64,000 nucleotides of DNA, taken from contig CM046836.1 of NCBI GenBank assembly GCA_025618425.1, positions 24,683,030-24,747,029 on the forward strand, given 5' to 3'. Of the stretch, positions 45,223-60,200 are shown piece after piece. The position numbers and the translations under genes are program-made. This DNA comes from Heliocidaris tuberculata (lineage: Eukaryota > Echinodermata > Echinoidea > Camarodonta > Echinometridae). The notes below the pieces were generated by a model, which had not been told where the DNA came from, ran no database searches, and saw only the letters and a program-made list of their open reading frames with translations. Numbering within the stretch: position 1 is the stretch's first letter; every line of letters starts with the position of its first letter.

Positions 45223-48200
45223 CTGTTACAACGAAAAGTGAGGAGTTAAATGATTACAATGATTGCAAATAGTTAAAGATAAAGGTGAGTTCTGGGCATG
45301 CGATTACATTGTGAAACAAACTGTCTGGGAGCAAATTGGGAAAGGTTGATCATGTCTAAATAAGGACTGGTGTATACTGTAAGGTTTTGGAACGATAAGA
45401 AATCGACCCAAACTCGCTCAAAAGCACATGCACCGCACACAGAAATGGCTATATGGGACTGCACAGACATGTGGCATGAATGCTCGGCCAGAACAATTCT
45501 GATCAGCTATTTTTCGTCATATTTCGAATATAAGGGCATTTGAAGAGAAATCCTTTTCAGTTGACATTTCTACTATGATGTTCTTCCAAACTGTCACAAA
45601 AAGAATGAGAGAGCTCACAAATTATTTTTCACCTTTCCCATAACTCAAATTTCCCTTTAAAGTTCATATAATCTGTACAATACGCATCATCATGGCCCCA
45701 ACAGAATGGGCCTGAAAGGATGCACAGACAACAGATATAAATTTCAAAAAAACACATTCCACAGTTTTGACTGCTCTGACTACATCAACAGACACCATTT
45801 TGTATGAGTGATTTTGTTTAAGAATGATTTCATCATCCCTTTACACAATAAAACAAAATGACCTAGTTTCAATTCAAATCAATGTTGGCTATAAAACAGG
45901 AGTAATAAGTATCCATGATTTTATCAAAACTTAGTTTTATGGATGTACACTTTAGTAAGTTTTCAAACCAAACTCTTCAAATATTGATGTAAGCCAGCCT
46001 TGAAATAAATCCTGAGCAAAACTATCTTTACCTTTTGTTTGAGTTCAACCAGTCTCTCAATGTCACCATCCTGCGTATCAGCCATGCTCTGTAGCTCATG
46101 GAACTCTCTCTGTTTATTATCCAGCTGTTGGTTCAACATCTGCTGATGACTGCGCAGTTCAGCAATGTCACTGTCACAGCTGTTTGCATCCTGTTTCGAT
46201 AATAAAGAACAAGATGGAAAAAAAAGAGAGAGAAATCAGAAACCTGATTTTGCTACATTATACATTGTATATATATTTGCTCATTTAAAAAAAATAATTA
46301 GCAGGAATTACAGAACACAAGGTTAATGCTCATTGAATAACATTTTTTTGACCAAGTCTAAAGGAAGTAATAATAATAATAATAATGATGATGATGATGA
46401 TAATATTGATAATTATCACATAAGATAATCAAGGACAATAAAAACAAAAGTTACCATGGTTAAACAAGACTACTGTCACCTACTTGTTGAGTATCCTTGA
46501 TCTTCTTCTTGAGTTCTAGAAGCTTCTTCTGGAATGCTCCCTTAGTTTCCACCTTCTTGTTCATCTTAGACTGGGCGTCGCCTCGGGTCACGATGGTGTC
46601 ACGTCGGGACACAGCCTTCTCCATGTCTTGGATCAGCTTCTCCTGTAACTTCATCAGCTGGGTGTGGCGTACCTTAGTCACAAATGGGTAGAAAAGGAGA
46701 TAAAAATTTGATATAATAGAAATAAAAACTGCAATATTAATACAATGATTTCTAGCAAAGTACTTTACAACAGTCACTGAGTGATGCTCCAGCCGCTCCA
46801 CTATTACCCCAGCATTAGCATGGCTGCCATTTAGGTGCACTAACATGTAAAGAATTTCCTCCTACCACGTTCCCATTAACTGCACTGCGGTAAAGAGACA
46901 CTACTGTCGATAAAATGCCTTGTCTTCGAACATAGGCATTGGGCAAGGGCTTCCACTCCTGAAGTCTTGATTAAAAAGTCAAATGAATGAAAACATAATG
47001 CCCAAAATGGAAAATAAGTACTCTTATTGAGTCTTTGAAATCCACTGATTTCATGTCACTTTCTTTTTTCTTTATATGCTTCTCTTTTCATCCTTGACTA
47101 TCTTCTCTTGTCATCATTAATATGTCCTCTCTTCTTTTTTCTCTCTCCACCTTATTTTTCTTTGTCTCTTTCTTCTTTTTTTTTCTTGAGAGAATGAAAG
47201 ATGTCGCAAAGAAAGAAAGCTCTAAAAACTGATACACATCAACAATACAAGAAGGAAGGACAGAAAGAGTGAAGAAAGGAGATTAGACAGAAATGACAAT
47301 AGGAAGACACAATACAGAAAACACAGGGTGAAACTAAAATTGGAAACAATAGCGACAATATACTGAAGAAAATACAAAGAAAAACTGCAAGTGGAAACAG
47401 TGTACTATTAGGAAATACAGGGCAACGCTGTAAGTGTAAATAACGGTGATAATACTGTAAAACCAGAAATGTTTGTGTGCATGAAACTTTCGCGAATTTC
47501 AGGAGTGGTCGAGATTCGCGAAAGTTTCATGCCGCGAAATGATCACAAATGAAACAACATAAGATTATTGCAATTCGCGAAAGTTTCTCGCTGCAAAATT
47601 GGTTGTCATTAAATATTCGCAAAAGTTTCTGTTTTTATAGTACTTGTACCAAACATGACCTACCTCCATACGGTGTATCTCAGCCGTCATGGCTCTGATC
47701 TCGCCCTGACCAACCTCCGAGTCTACAGTAGCCTTGGCTTCCCTGGCTAGCTGAGTCTTCTTCTCCCATAACATGATCTGACGTCTGGGAAGGAACAGGA
47801 GTTAGAAAGAATCACAATGACGAATCGACCACAGTGTTTGTGAAGGTACAAGGAGATTGATCAAATAGATGACATGTAAGTATTCTTTTTAGCCCTTTCG
47901 AGATAATTGACCACATTTTGAGGTTTGGCTCAATAACATTTGATTTAGAGCCCTAAAAAATATACCAGATGCATGAACAGAAAGAGCAAAAATTTCTGAG
48001 CACACGGGTGTCAATTTTTGTTGCATGACCATATTTTGTTTGATGCCAGGAATTTTGAAAAGGAGAAAAACTTTTAAAATCCTTAAATTGGCAACATATT
48101 GAGAGGTTCAAAATCATAGTTTTTTATCAATATTGGCAATTTCTACAACTTTTCGACAAAATTTGTAACCATGTAATTTATTTTCAAAGACATCACATTT

Positions 48201-51200
48201 TATCATAACCATGTAGCATTGAAAGAAAATATTATTGTTGCCAAATTGAAGAACAAATTGTGATCAATTTAGCCCTTAAATAATTCCTATCATGAAAGGA
48301 TTAATATAGCACATGTACAGAATGATTGTGAAAAGGGGGGAGGAGGTGTCATCCTCTTGTCTTCCAAATACATGGTTGTTGGTTTTTAAATGCTTGCCTG
48401 ATGTTTTTGGTGTTCCCTAAAAAAAGAAAACTTTTATCTACATTCCCTTACAACCCACATGTAGAACATGGAACCATAATCTATTTTAAATACCAACTGG
48501 TATACCAGTTTTAAATCAAACAGATGAAATTATAATAAACATATTACATCTATAAGTGCCGTGAGGAAGTGTCATTTGTCCATGATGTTGGTCGCTTTTC
48601 ACAAAAACAAATACATCATGTGATCTACTACCCTGATTATAAGAATTTCGGATACTTTAAATCAAGATTTGAAAAAAAAATAAAGACATCAGACTTTTCA
48701 CCCTCCTTTGTGAGAGTGCATCATACTTACTCTGCCTCTACCAAGCTGTTGAGAAGTCTCTCCTTCTCCTCACCAAGTTCATCCAGCTTGGCCTGCATCT
48801 CAAGAGATTCTCTCTCTGCCTCCTGCCAAGATAAAATTAATTCAAAAGTCAAATACAGAATATTAGAACAGAGGTTGTATATGTAACTAAGCATTACTTG
48901 AACTGAATTTCTTTTTGCAATATGATTAACATTTAAAAAATAAGGTCAAGCTGGCTTTTACAACTCTTTGAATACGATGAGTTCCCAGTTCCATGATCAG
49001 CAGTGACAATCTAATAGTATTTCTTTAAAATTTCTCCTTTAGTTTTGATAATAGCTCTTATTATGGATTTACTACTTAGGTATGAATAAAATGCTTTTTA
49101 TTCTCACTGAAAACAAACATTACTTTTTCCCTAACTTGATATCAATTATTTTTCATAAAACTTTCAAGGACGTTTCTGTCTCAAAACAAATTAATAAGAA
49201 CATATAAGTCAACTTCTTTGACACGATATCAAGATGTGAAATAGTACCTTAAACAACAAGTCAAAGGTGGAAAAAAAAATGAAACAAAAAAAAATAAATC
49301 CATTCAGACTTCTTAAAGGGTGACTAAATTAGAGAGAAAAAGGGTGCTGTTTCAATGTATTTTTGCATTCAAATCACGAATCTCGCAATTGATTGTCAAA
49401 ATTATGTCTCGTTTTGGCGAAAAAGGGGGAAAAGTAGAGGTTTGGGGACCGTTCCTTAAAACTTGTGAGCTGATTGGCTAATTGACGTCACACCCCCAAG
49501 TGACGTATGAAGAGTAAGAGGCACAAGATCTACAGGCTGCGGCAATGTAACATTGTACACACAATGCGGTATTTGACCCCTCTGTTCAACAGACAATGTA
49601 TGAAAAAGGGAAATTAATCAATACAGTCTAAGGAGTGAATAATCATTATCAATATATTTTCTTTAAGATCAGTGAACACTTTTGCCCAAATATACAGCTC
49701 TTGTTTTGTTTTTTTAACTTTTCTTTGAACAATGTTCTCATCCATCTGAGCTTGCCGAACGATAGTTTTGCATTGGTCTTAAACGCGTACACAGCCGTTT
49801 TATGCGTCTGTGCAATGTACTACACATCTTTAGTACGGCAACTATGTTCCCCCTCGTACTAAGCGACTGGTGAACGCTTTTGTTTGGTTTGTTTTCACTC
49901 TCGCCTTTTTTTACTTCGCTTTACATGTACTACGGTAGTACTGACTTAGATTTTTGGCTGAATTCTTCGAGTAACTTAGAGAGATGGATAGTGATCGCGA
50001 GTCCAATTTGGAGGACTTTTTTGAGCCAGATACGAACTCTGATTTATCAGATGATTTATCGATACCGAAAGAGAAGAAGCTGAAGTGCAGTGGCAAGGGG
50101 AATTCGACCATTATGTTTGAACCCCTCGCAGAAGACGCGCCAGGGCATGGTGAAGGGGTCGCGGGGGAAGGGGCCGCGGGTGAAGCTGCTGCAGCTGCTG
50201 GAGAAGAAAAGTGATCACTGCAAATTGTACTCCACTCGCTTGGCCCTTGCCACTCCGCCCGCGTGAGAATACCGTTGCGACCCACAATTTCCGTAGATTT
50301 TCATCTTTAGGAAAATGATGTACGTAGGCTTACATCATCTTTAGGGGTCTTGCTACAGCCCGCAACTATACATCGATTTGGCAGTACTGATGAAATTGTG
50401 TCCCAAAATCAAAGTTATTGTGAGGAATTAAACACACGAAAATATGCGATGCAAATGGTCGATGCGGTGAATGTCATGCTCGGCACCGGGCTGGGCCTGC
50501 CGGGGCCTGCGGGTGCGCACGGTATATAGGTTGGTGGAATATTTTCCCTTACTTCTTGTACGTCACAGATCACGTGATCATGATGTCGCTCGATGGGTTT
50601 TTTTTAGGGGCGGGGCTTATGACTGTAAATCAGCAAAAATTTACTTTTCAAATGATTATGAAATACGACTGAATGCATAAAAAAGTGTGTGATAGATATT
50701 TTTTGGCTCCTGATGACTCCTTCCTACGAAAAATGGGCAATCAATGTTTTAATTTAGTCACCCTTTAAAGGGCTGGTCACATTTGTCCAATAACGATAAC
50801 AATAACAAGAATTTTCATTAAAGGTACACCCTAGAGATGCCCTACCATTAACAGACACGAGCATACTCACACATACTCACCATACAGTAGGGTGTACCTT
50901 TAATAGAAAATCTTGCTATCGTTATCGTTATCAGACAAACTTGACTGGCCCTTTAGTCTATAAAAAGGGAACCCTGTAAAGTATACCTTGAGGGAGAGCA
51001 CAAAGTCATTCTCAATCAGAACGTTGTCCTGCTGTAGGTCCTGTCTGATCTTGCCTTCCCGCGTGAGAAGCTGGTTGAGTTTCAGCATGTCGTTCTGCAT
51101 GTTCTGAATGCTCTTGTCCACCATCTTGCGATCGTACAGCTGTCCTTCGATTTCACCTAAAGGAAGAGAAGAAAAACATTTTAATCTTGCTACTTTTGCA

Positions 51201-54200
51201 TTAACTCTGTGACTTGAAGTCAGTGGCAATACATAAAGAACTTTCCTATGTTTTGAATGACAAGCAAAAACTTTTATCCAACCTAACTTCTGCTGTAAAT
51301 GTTACGACGAGCTGGATATACATATACATATCAACATAAATGACCGAGAAAATGTATTTTTACACAATCAATTAGTGACCTTTTGTCTTGCTTTAATCTG
51401 CAGAAGAATACCTTTAGATTTGTGAAAATAAGCTGGTTCACTAGTACTGGAACTCAATATGACAATCAGAATCATCATTTTTACCATCATCTACTTTCAG
51501 TGAATCATTACAAAAAGGCTGTAAATGCTACAATCCCCAACAAGTGCTCCATCACAAGTCTCTTGAACTGTAATCTCATCTTTTCTCACACTGACATCAT
51601 TACCCTCACTATCACATTGTCTTTCACAGCATACTACCTCCATCACTAGCACACTCTACCATAATCAAAATCACCAGAGTACCACCATCACCAGATCACT
51701 TACTTTCAATCCTCATCTGATCACTACCACGACCACCACCACTTTGACCATAACTCGCTGATCTTTAATAAAGATCATTCACACCTTTATCATTAATCCC
51801 ACCTTTTTTTTTATTACTGCCATCACTACCGCGATGACTAATTTCTAATTCTTATTTTTTTTCCCCCTGATGGTTATTAGCATCTTCATCACCAAGATCA
51901 CCACTTCTGCTATCAATAATAATAATAATAATGATAATAATAATAATAATAACAGTTTTTTATATAAAACACCTTTACAGTGTATTATTGCCCTGGTCAT
52001 TGGATTCAATTATGATTCTGCACTGAGAGCGCACATTCTCCACTCCAGCTTGGGAGCATACCAGTCTGGAGGCCATTTTATGGATCCACATGTGCTATTC
52101 CAGCCACAGTGACGTTTGCATCCTCCAGGGTACCCATTTGATACTCACTCTGAATCTTCAGAAACAGTAATATTCAACATCTTCATCACTACCATTACCA
52201 CAAACCACCACATCACTTTGTACCTTCAATCCTCATCTTCTTCTGATGGAGGATGGTGAGAGCCTTCTTCATCCTGTCCACCTCCATCTGTTGGTTGTCC
52301 TTGTCCTGGGTCATCTTTACCAGTTCACCCTGCTGCCTCAGCCAGAACTGCTGGAGGTCGGCGATCTCCTGCGTCCTGGTGTCGATGTTCTTGGTCAGGG
52401 CGTTGACCTCCTGCTCCAGAGGGCCCAGCTCTTCACCCTGCATGGAACACAGTCACAGAAATGTATTTATAAACTGACAGAACAAATTCATGTAGTAGAA
52501 GTATAGTACAGTGAAACATATATATATAAAGCTCTCAATGAAGACAAGAAAAATGGTCTTTTATAGGCAGCTGGTCTTTATGTACAGGTTCCTTCAATGC
52601 AGGTTTCAATGAGAAATTCAGTTAATTGAATTAAGTTTTTTAACTAAAGGAACAAACAAAGACTGTAGACCTTATACATGTATAACCAATGATTAGTACA
52701 GGATATAAAAAAAAACAATATGTTTTCACAAAATTCTAAGATGGCAAAAACACCTTCACTTGCATGAGCAAATCAACAAAACTACTCACACCCTGGGCAC
52801 TCATTACGGCCTCTATCTTCTTGTTGTACTGGTCGATGAGCCCCTGCTTGCGCTCGATAACAGCGTTCCTCTTAACAATCTCCCCCTCGCTGCGAGAGAT
52901 GATCTGGTTCTTCTCATGGATCTCAGCGTCGAGTTCCTTGAGACCCTTACGCAGTTGTTCCACCCTGGTGTTAGTGTTGGAGAGGTCTAGAGTGTCCTGG
53001 GAGATCTCGTTCTCAACTTTGGCTTTGGCAGCTTCCTGCATTATGAAGGACAGACATGGAAAGTTTATCATTAGGATAACATTTAAAATACTACATTATC
53101 TCTCCATTCTATCTTCAAAGTTTTCTTCATCTAATTCAGAGTTGGAAAATTTTACTAGCTGAGTTTGGTTTTTTAAACAAAGGTTTCAAATAGAAAAAAA
53201 TAATAAAAAAGAAAAATGAAGATTGGCAAGAGATCTCAGGAAACCAAAGTATGTTAAGGAATTTATTATAACTCCCAAGTTCCTGCATCTGAAATAAAAT
53301 TTTGATGACTCCACAAATATGATCTTGTCTTTCTGTTGTCTGCTGAGGACCAGGAGGACCTCAAGCCTTTGTTCAGGGATAAGAGTTAACACAGTCATGG
53401 ATCACAGACAGACAACCCCAAAACAAAAATGCCTCCGGCACCACCTTCGGTGGGCGGGGACATAGAAAAGTAGCACATTGATGTGTATCCATATGAAAGT
53501 AATGCATCTATGAAAATCATGAGATTTTATGATTCTTGTGTGCTTTTTGGCCTGAATGATAATTATCATAACTTTTTCAGTTCAACCCAAGACCCCCATT
53601 TACCAATTACTGTACTTGAGACTCCAAATATCTACTTAAGACTGACCTGATCTGCGATGCGTTTGCGTATGTTACCAGCCATCTTCTTAGCATAGTGGGC
53701 AGCCTTGTCCATGGTGAGCTTGTTACGTAGAGTGTCCATGATGGATTCCTCCAGCCTTAGCTTCTCCTGGTATTCTCTCTCTATCTGCTTCCTCAGGGCG
53801 GTCAGTTCGTTAACTCTCAGTGTGCGATCCTGTGGGGTGTGTCAAAACAAAAATATGTATCACAGAGACAAATGCAGCAGCCGTTCTGAACTGTTCTCCA
53901 ATTTGTAAAGACTTGGTTCATTCACAGTGTCAAGTTCTTCAGGGTAGGTCATAAATTCTGACTGGGGATACTATTGAGCATGAACATCATCATTATTTCT
54001 AATGAACTGGCATGAAACTGAAATCTAGTCAGGTGTTGACATACATGTATCAAACAGTAGTATATGAATTTGACAAGTGTGGCCAGTGCACTTATCAGAT
54101 TAATACATGTGTGTCTCCACTCACAAAAAAATATTTTGCTGCATATGGCTGGGTTTTCATACCTGCATACTGAATTAAAAATATCAGCTTCATAATACTA

Positions 54201-57200
54201 TGGAAGGGTATTCACAAGTCTCACACGGAAAATTCTTGCATCTAATAATTTTTCCTTACACGTACTTGGAAAAAAAATATCAACCTACAAGAGACTTAAT
54301 CAAAAGATAACTATCGTATATCTGCTTGGTTTGTTGGACAGAGTTTCATGAGCACAAACTGTCAAGAGAGAACTTACCGTAGTTGCCCTGTTGAGGGCCT
54401 GCTCTGTCTCGTGCAGCATACGTGAGTAGGTGCTATACTCCTGCTTGATCTTCTCCTGACGATCCTGGCTGGTGGCGATCTGCTTCCTCAGGGAGTTGAT
54501 GTCTATCTCGTTCTTCTGGAGGAGCAGGGTCAATGTCTCGTTGTTCTCCTGTTCTTTCATGATAGACTTCTTGTAGCCTTCGATCTCTGTGGCAAGGGAC
54601 ATGATGTGCTGCTTCTGCTGGCTGTTTGGATTAGGAGAGAATAAGATGTCTTTGAGATACATGTGATGTAGAGAAGGATGATAATATGGCTTTATACCAC
54701 AGTTTCTATAATACTTAACTAGTCATGTACAAATGATAATAATAACCATATTAACACAATTTTGAAGAGTAAATTTAAGATGTCTTTGAAATACATGTAA
54801 TGTAATGAAAATCATGATAATATGGCTTTGATAATACAGCTTTATACCAGTTTCTACATGTATAATACTTAACTACATGTAGTCATGTACAAATGATAAT
54901 AATAACCATATTAACACAATTTTGAAGAGTAAATATCAGGATCACAGGGCATCCATGGTTTTTAGCATTAATCAACATATGATCTGAAGAGTTCATTGAT
55001 GCAATAAATGTCACACAGTTTTTCATACATGTACATGTACTTCTTGATTTCATCCACATTTAGATCATGAATGCACCCGACTTCCAATTATTGGAAGTAC
55101 AACAGATTCATCTTTCAGCTCTACGTTAGTAACATGGTGAGACAAAGAAGTATCAAGCAGCGACTTATTCCAAAACACTTCTCAATTTAGAATAATCAAG
55201 TTTTACATTCTTCTCTTCTGTCTTACCAGCAATTTGAAAATTATCATTATCATCATCATCATACTTAATGTTATTGTTTTTGTTACATTATCATCATCAT
55301 CATTCTTAAAGTTATTGTTTTTGTTACATTATCATCATCATCATTCTTAAAGTTATTGTTTTTGTTACATTATCATCATCATCATTCTTAAAGTTATTGT
55401 TTTTGTTACATTATCATCACCATCATTCTTAAAGTTATTGTTTTTGTTACATTATCATCATCATCATTCTTAAAGTTATTGTTTTTGTTACATTATCATC
55501 ATCATCATTCTTAAAGTTATTGTTTTTGTTACATTATCATCACCATCATTCTTAAAGTTATTGTTTTTGTTACATTATCATCATCATCATTCTTAAAGTT
55601 ATTGTTTTTGTTAAAAAATACAAGCCTTTGTCTGTCTGATCATTTTGAAGTTCAAACGTTCTCTAATGCCTTTAGGGATGAATCAAGAATAACGATAATC
55701 ACTGTCACTATCAGCCTCACTGACATTGACATTGTCATTGACACTGGCATTGTCACTGACATTGACAATGTCCTTGTGATTATCATTGTCATCACGATTC
55801 TCTTACTTGAGAGCTTCTTGCATAGCAGCATGGGCTTCATCCCTACGTCTCATTCCTATCAGACTGCTGTTCCACTGCTGAAACAACTGTTTCTTCTCAA
55901 GATTGATGGACTGCAAATCACAAGGGCAAAAACAAAATCAAGATTACACTGATAGCTCTTTATTCACTTTACCATTTACACTAAAGAAGTGATTTCTGAA
56001 TATGAGTATTCAAAAAAGAGCATGATTATTGTTTTATATTCTCTGTGCCATTGTCCAGCAATTGCAGTACTTTGTGGATACATGTACACAGACATCTGCA
56101 ATGTATTTTACAGAATTAACATCAATGGTTGTTTGCCTTTTAAACCATCTATTTTCTTCCCAAATGAATTAAATTAGATACCACATTATATACTTTTACA
56201 TAGAGCTTTAAGATCATTTGAAGGAGTAAGAAATTTGTTTTCTTTTCCCATAGATTAGTCAGAAAAAGCAACATCTTACGACTGTATTCCAATGAAGATA
56301 AGTATTTTTGCAAAGTAATTCCACAACCAAACAACAACAACAAAAATTTAGGGTGTACTTGCAAATTGTCGATGCAAGCAAATGAAATTTACTTCTTAAA
56401 GTAATGCTACCAATATGCTGTGGTTAGTGTCTTTTTGATGGCATAGATCTGATCTGACTTACTTCAATCTCCATCCTTGCTTCCGATAGGGCCTCCTTAG
56501 CTGCTTTGGTCTCCTCAGACTGAGCTGAGCTCTGGGCCTCATAGAGGGCGATCTGTTCCCTTAGTTTGTCTACCGTCTCAGTGAGGCGGTCAACATAGAG
56601 ATCCTGAAAATAACAGATGGTGGCATTATTTATTGGAATGAGAAAATCCGTGCCAAGCAGGAAACCAACTAATCCATATAAATAGCAGAAACTGAAACCA
56701 GATATAATCGAATCTTGAGTCCACTTCCAAGTACTTGGTCACCAAGATATGTTTATAAAAAAAAAATCAATCAGGATGAAAAAGAAATTAGCAAATGAAA
56801 AGAGCATTTTCTTCTAAACCAAATTGTTATCAACTATTTCATTGCCTGCAACTGGTTTATTGAAATTTATTTTAAATATTCTTTGAAGTCATATAGAGCC
56901 ATTAATTAAGTAGATTGAATAAACATAAGGTTTTTAAATATCTTTCATCTGTAAGTTGACTACAACACTTTATTTATTTATTTTTTTTTTATCTATTTTT
57001 CTTTTCGGGGGGGGGGGGGGGTGGTATTTAATGGCTTATACCCCTCCCCCTCCCCTTTCTCACTCATCTTTATCTGTATTAGTAGTGAAATTGAAGATAG
57101 GATTACATATGCTTGAATGTTCAAAATATATTAGCAATGAATCCATGTGATGTATGATGAAAAGTGTGATCAAAACACTGATAAATGTGGTATTACCCAT

Positions 57201-60200
57201 GGACAATATTAATAATAATAGCTGTTTGCTATATATTATTATATATTTCTTATATATTTCTTACATATTATTATTATCATTACTACTGAAACTATGTGAT
57301 GTATGATGTCAAATGTGATCAAACACTAATATATGTGATACTACCCATGGACAATCACCCAGTTGTAATGATGTCAAAGAATTTCAAACGGGATATTTAC
57401 ACTTCGTATCAATTTACCTGTTTCTGTTTGTCTTCTTCAGCCTTGGAGACCTCCGTGTCAGCCTTCTCTGCAGCTCTACGCATCACAGCGATGTCTCCTC
57501 TGATGTCCTCCTTAGCATTGGTCATGTAGTATAGATGAAGGGCTAGGTTCTCAACCTCTGTCTGGAGTGCAGAAGCTAAAACAGAAATGGCACACAATTA
57601 AAATCTGTCATTTTAAAGAGGCTTGGAATCTCTGATGTTGGGAAATGAACTTGATAAAATTTTTGTCTGCTTAAGAGCCAGAAGGGATCTTTAACCCTTT
57701 CATGACAAGAATTATTTAACCCTTTCAAGACAATTGACCACATTTTGTGGTTTGGTTGAATAACTTTTGATTCAGAGCCCTAAAAAATATACCAGATGCA
57801 TGAGTAGAAAGAGCAAAGATTTCTGCACACACTGTGTCCAATTTTTGTTGCTTGACCATATTGCGTTTGATGCCAGGAATTTTTTAAAGGAGAATAAGCT
57901 TTAAAATCCTTAAATTGGCAACACATTGAGAGGTTCAAAATCATTGTTTTATGACAAAATTGGCAATTTTTTCAACTTTTCAACAAAGTTCTTAATAATG
58001 TATGCTGTTTTCAAAGACATTACATTTTATTAGAACCTTGTAGCATTAAAAGAAAAATATTATTGTTGCCAATTTGAAGATCAAAATGTGATCAATTTAG
58101 CCCTAGAATAATTCCTGTCCTGAAAGGGTTAAGGGGTAAATTGATCACAGTTTTTTTTTTTCAAATTGGCAACAATAACATTTTTTCTTTTAGTACTACA
58201 TGGTTCTACTAAAATGCTAAGTCTTGGAAAACAATGTACATGTTTAGGAACTTTGTCTAAAATGGCCAAGTTTGATAAAAAACAATGATTTTGAACCTAT
58301 CAGTGCATTGCCAATTTAAGGATTTTAAAGCTTATTCTCCCTTTTCAAATTCCTGGCATCAAACACAATATGGGCATGAAAGAAAAATGGACATTTTTGC
58401 TCTTTCTAATTGCGCATGTGGTATATTTCTTAGGGCTCTGGGTTAAAAGTTACTGAGCCAAACCTCAAAATGTGGAGTGATGTCACAAAAGGGTTAACAC
58501 AGAGTTAACATCCTTCTTGCTCTAAAGAGACTATTTGTCAGCATGATTGGACATGTGAATTAATTATTTATAGTAAAATTGCCTCCTTATGTTGTCTCCC
58601 AACTTCTATTTCCTTTCTTGTCAATTACCTCCTTTATCTTGTGATTTTCTCTTTTCAACGCTTGCTCAATCCATGTTTTCTATGTTTTAATTCTTTGTTA
58701 TAAGCATCATCACTTGACGATATATTTGCTCATATTCTCCCTATGCCTCTTTCTCATCCAGTATTCCTACTCTCTTGTTCTATTTTTCTTTCTTCTTCTC
58801 CTTCACGTTTCTCTTCTTTTTCTGTTACTGTAAAAAAGCATCAGTGATCCCTCTGAGTGATCATGATGGACATCGTTTTTCCTCCTTATTTCACTATGAA
58901 CTCAACTGCTGAGAGCCAAAAAGGGTGTTAACTCTGTTTTGAAATATGTGAGTTAGCACACTTCTATCTCTCAACAGATGTATTGAGCCTGTTGACACTA
59001 AAGCACATAAAAGCAAATGGGCCTACTCACATTCTTTTCTCTGGTTATTGACATTCTGCTGCGTCTTCTTGTACATTTCCCTGACCTCCCTCAGCTGTTC
59101 CTCGCATTGCGCCCTCATCTGTGAGAGCTGTCCCATCTGGTCATGTCTCTTCTCCAGAAGCGTCTGCTGTCGAGCCAGCTCCTGCTGCATGCCGTACAGG
59201 TTGACTCCCAGCTCCTCCCTGTCTTTGAGCTTGCCCTTGAGGGCCTCCTTCAGCTCCCGCACTTCCAGCTCCACCTTTTCCATCTGCTTGGTCAGGTGAC
59301 CCTTCAGGGCGTCTTGGAAGCGTCTCATCAGGGGCTAGTTGTGGAGGACAAGAAGAGAATAGGTTTAGGATCAGATGCCAAAGTCAGATTGAGGATGGGT
59401 TCTGTATAAGAATATCTTCTTCTTTTTTTTGGGGGGGGGGGGGGAGGGGGGAGGTATTTATTAACCATTAAATTCCTTCTGATCCTCAATGACGTGCAAA
59501 ATGCAAACGAAAAATTTTGATATCGATCATCTTTGAGATACATTATATTTCCAGTTCTCAAATGCCCCCCAGAGAAATATAGGACATCCCCCACCAAATC
59601 ATACTTACAAAAGCTTGTACTTGACATCTCTAACAAATTTGTTTCCTTTATTATACTAGATGAAATTTGAGAGTGTTTTCTTTTTGATTTTGCTACATGT
59701 GATGATCTATATATCATCACAAAATCTATGCCATTCATTTTGGCCAAGTTCTCAATGTCAAATCATTGCTGAAAGACCTTCTTATTCCATCTGCATTGCA
59801 GAAAACTAAGAGTTTTTGACCATGACTTTCAACATTTCTCTGCTGTGAGATATTCTTTTTCATACTTTATAAGCAATATTATTATTTATTTGGCATTTCA
59901 AAGATACAATACAATGATAAAGTGAATTACAAAGTGAGAGCGATTGATCAGCTTCCCCAGATGCACTCCCTGAAGTTGCCTGGAAGGAAAAAAAAAAGGA
60001 ATGTGGAATTCCTGTGACCGTTGGGCCTTTCCCACCGACTTCAGGAAACGCACCAGAGAGAACATGGAGATATAATACTTACATGTTCTGGATCCAGGAC
60101 CACCATCTCACTCTCATCATCAGATGCCTCAGAGTCTACATCATAGTCTTCTTCTGCTCCTCTACCAAACCTTGGTTGGTATTCCTCCTCCTCCTCAGCA

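Noticed and set aside
52246..53162. Plus-strand frames rich in Leu/Ser opposite CCDC40 exons 11-12
   Set aside because: Complement of the coiled-coil exons; the minus-strand frames match CCDC40.
55652..55952. Ile/Thr/Asp-rich frames either side of CCDC40 exon 8
   Set aside because: They read through the intronic GTCATTGAC/ATTGTCACTGAC simple repeat and the antisense of the exon.
59328..59747. 139-codon minus frame next to CCDC40 exon 5
   Set aside because: It runs through the poly-G tract and past the exon acceptor into intron; no homology.
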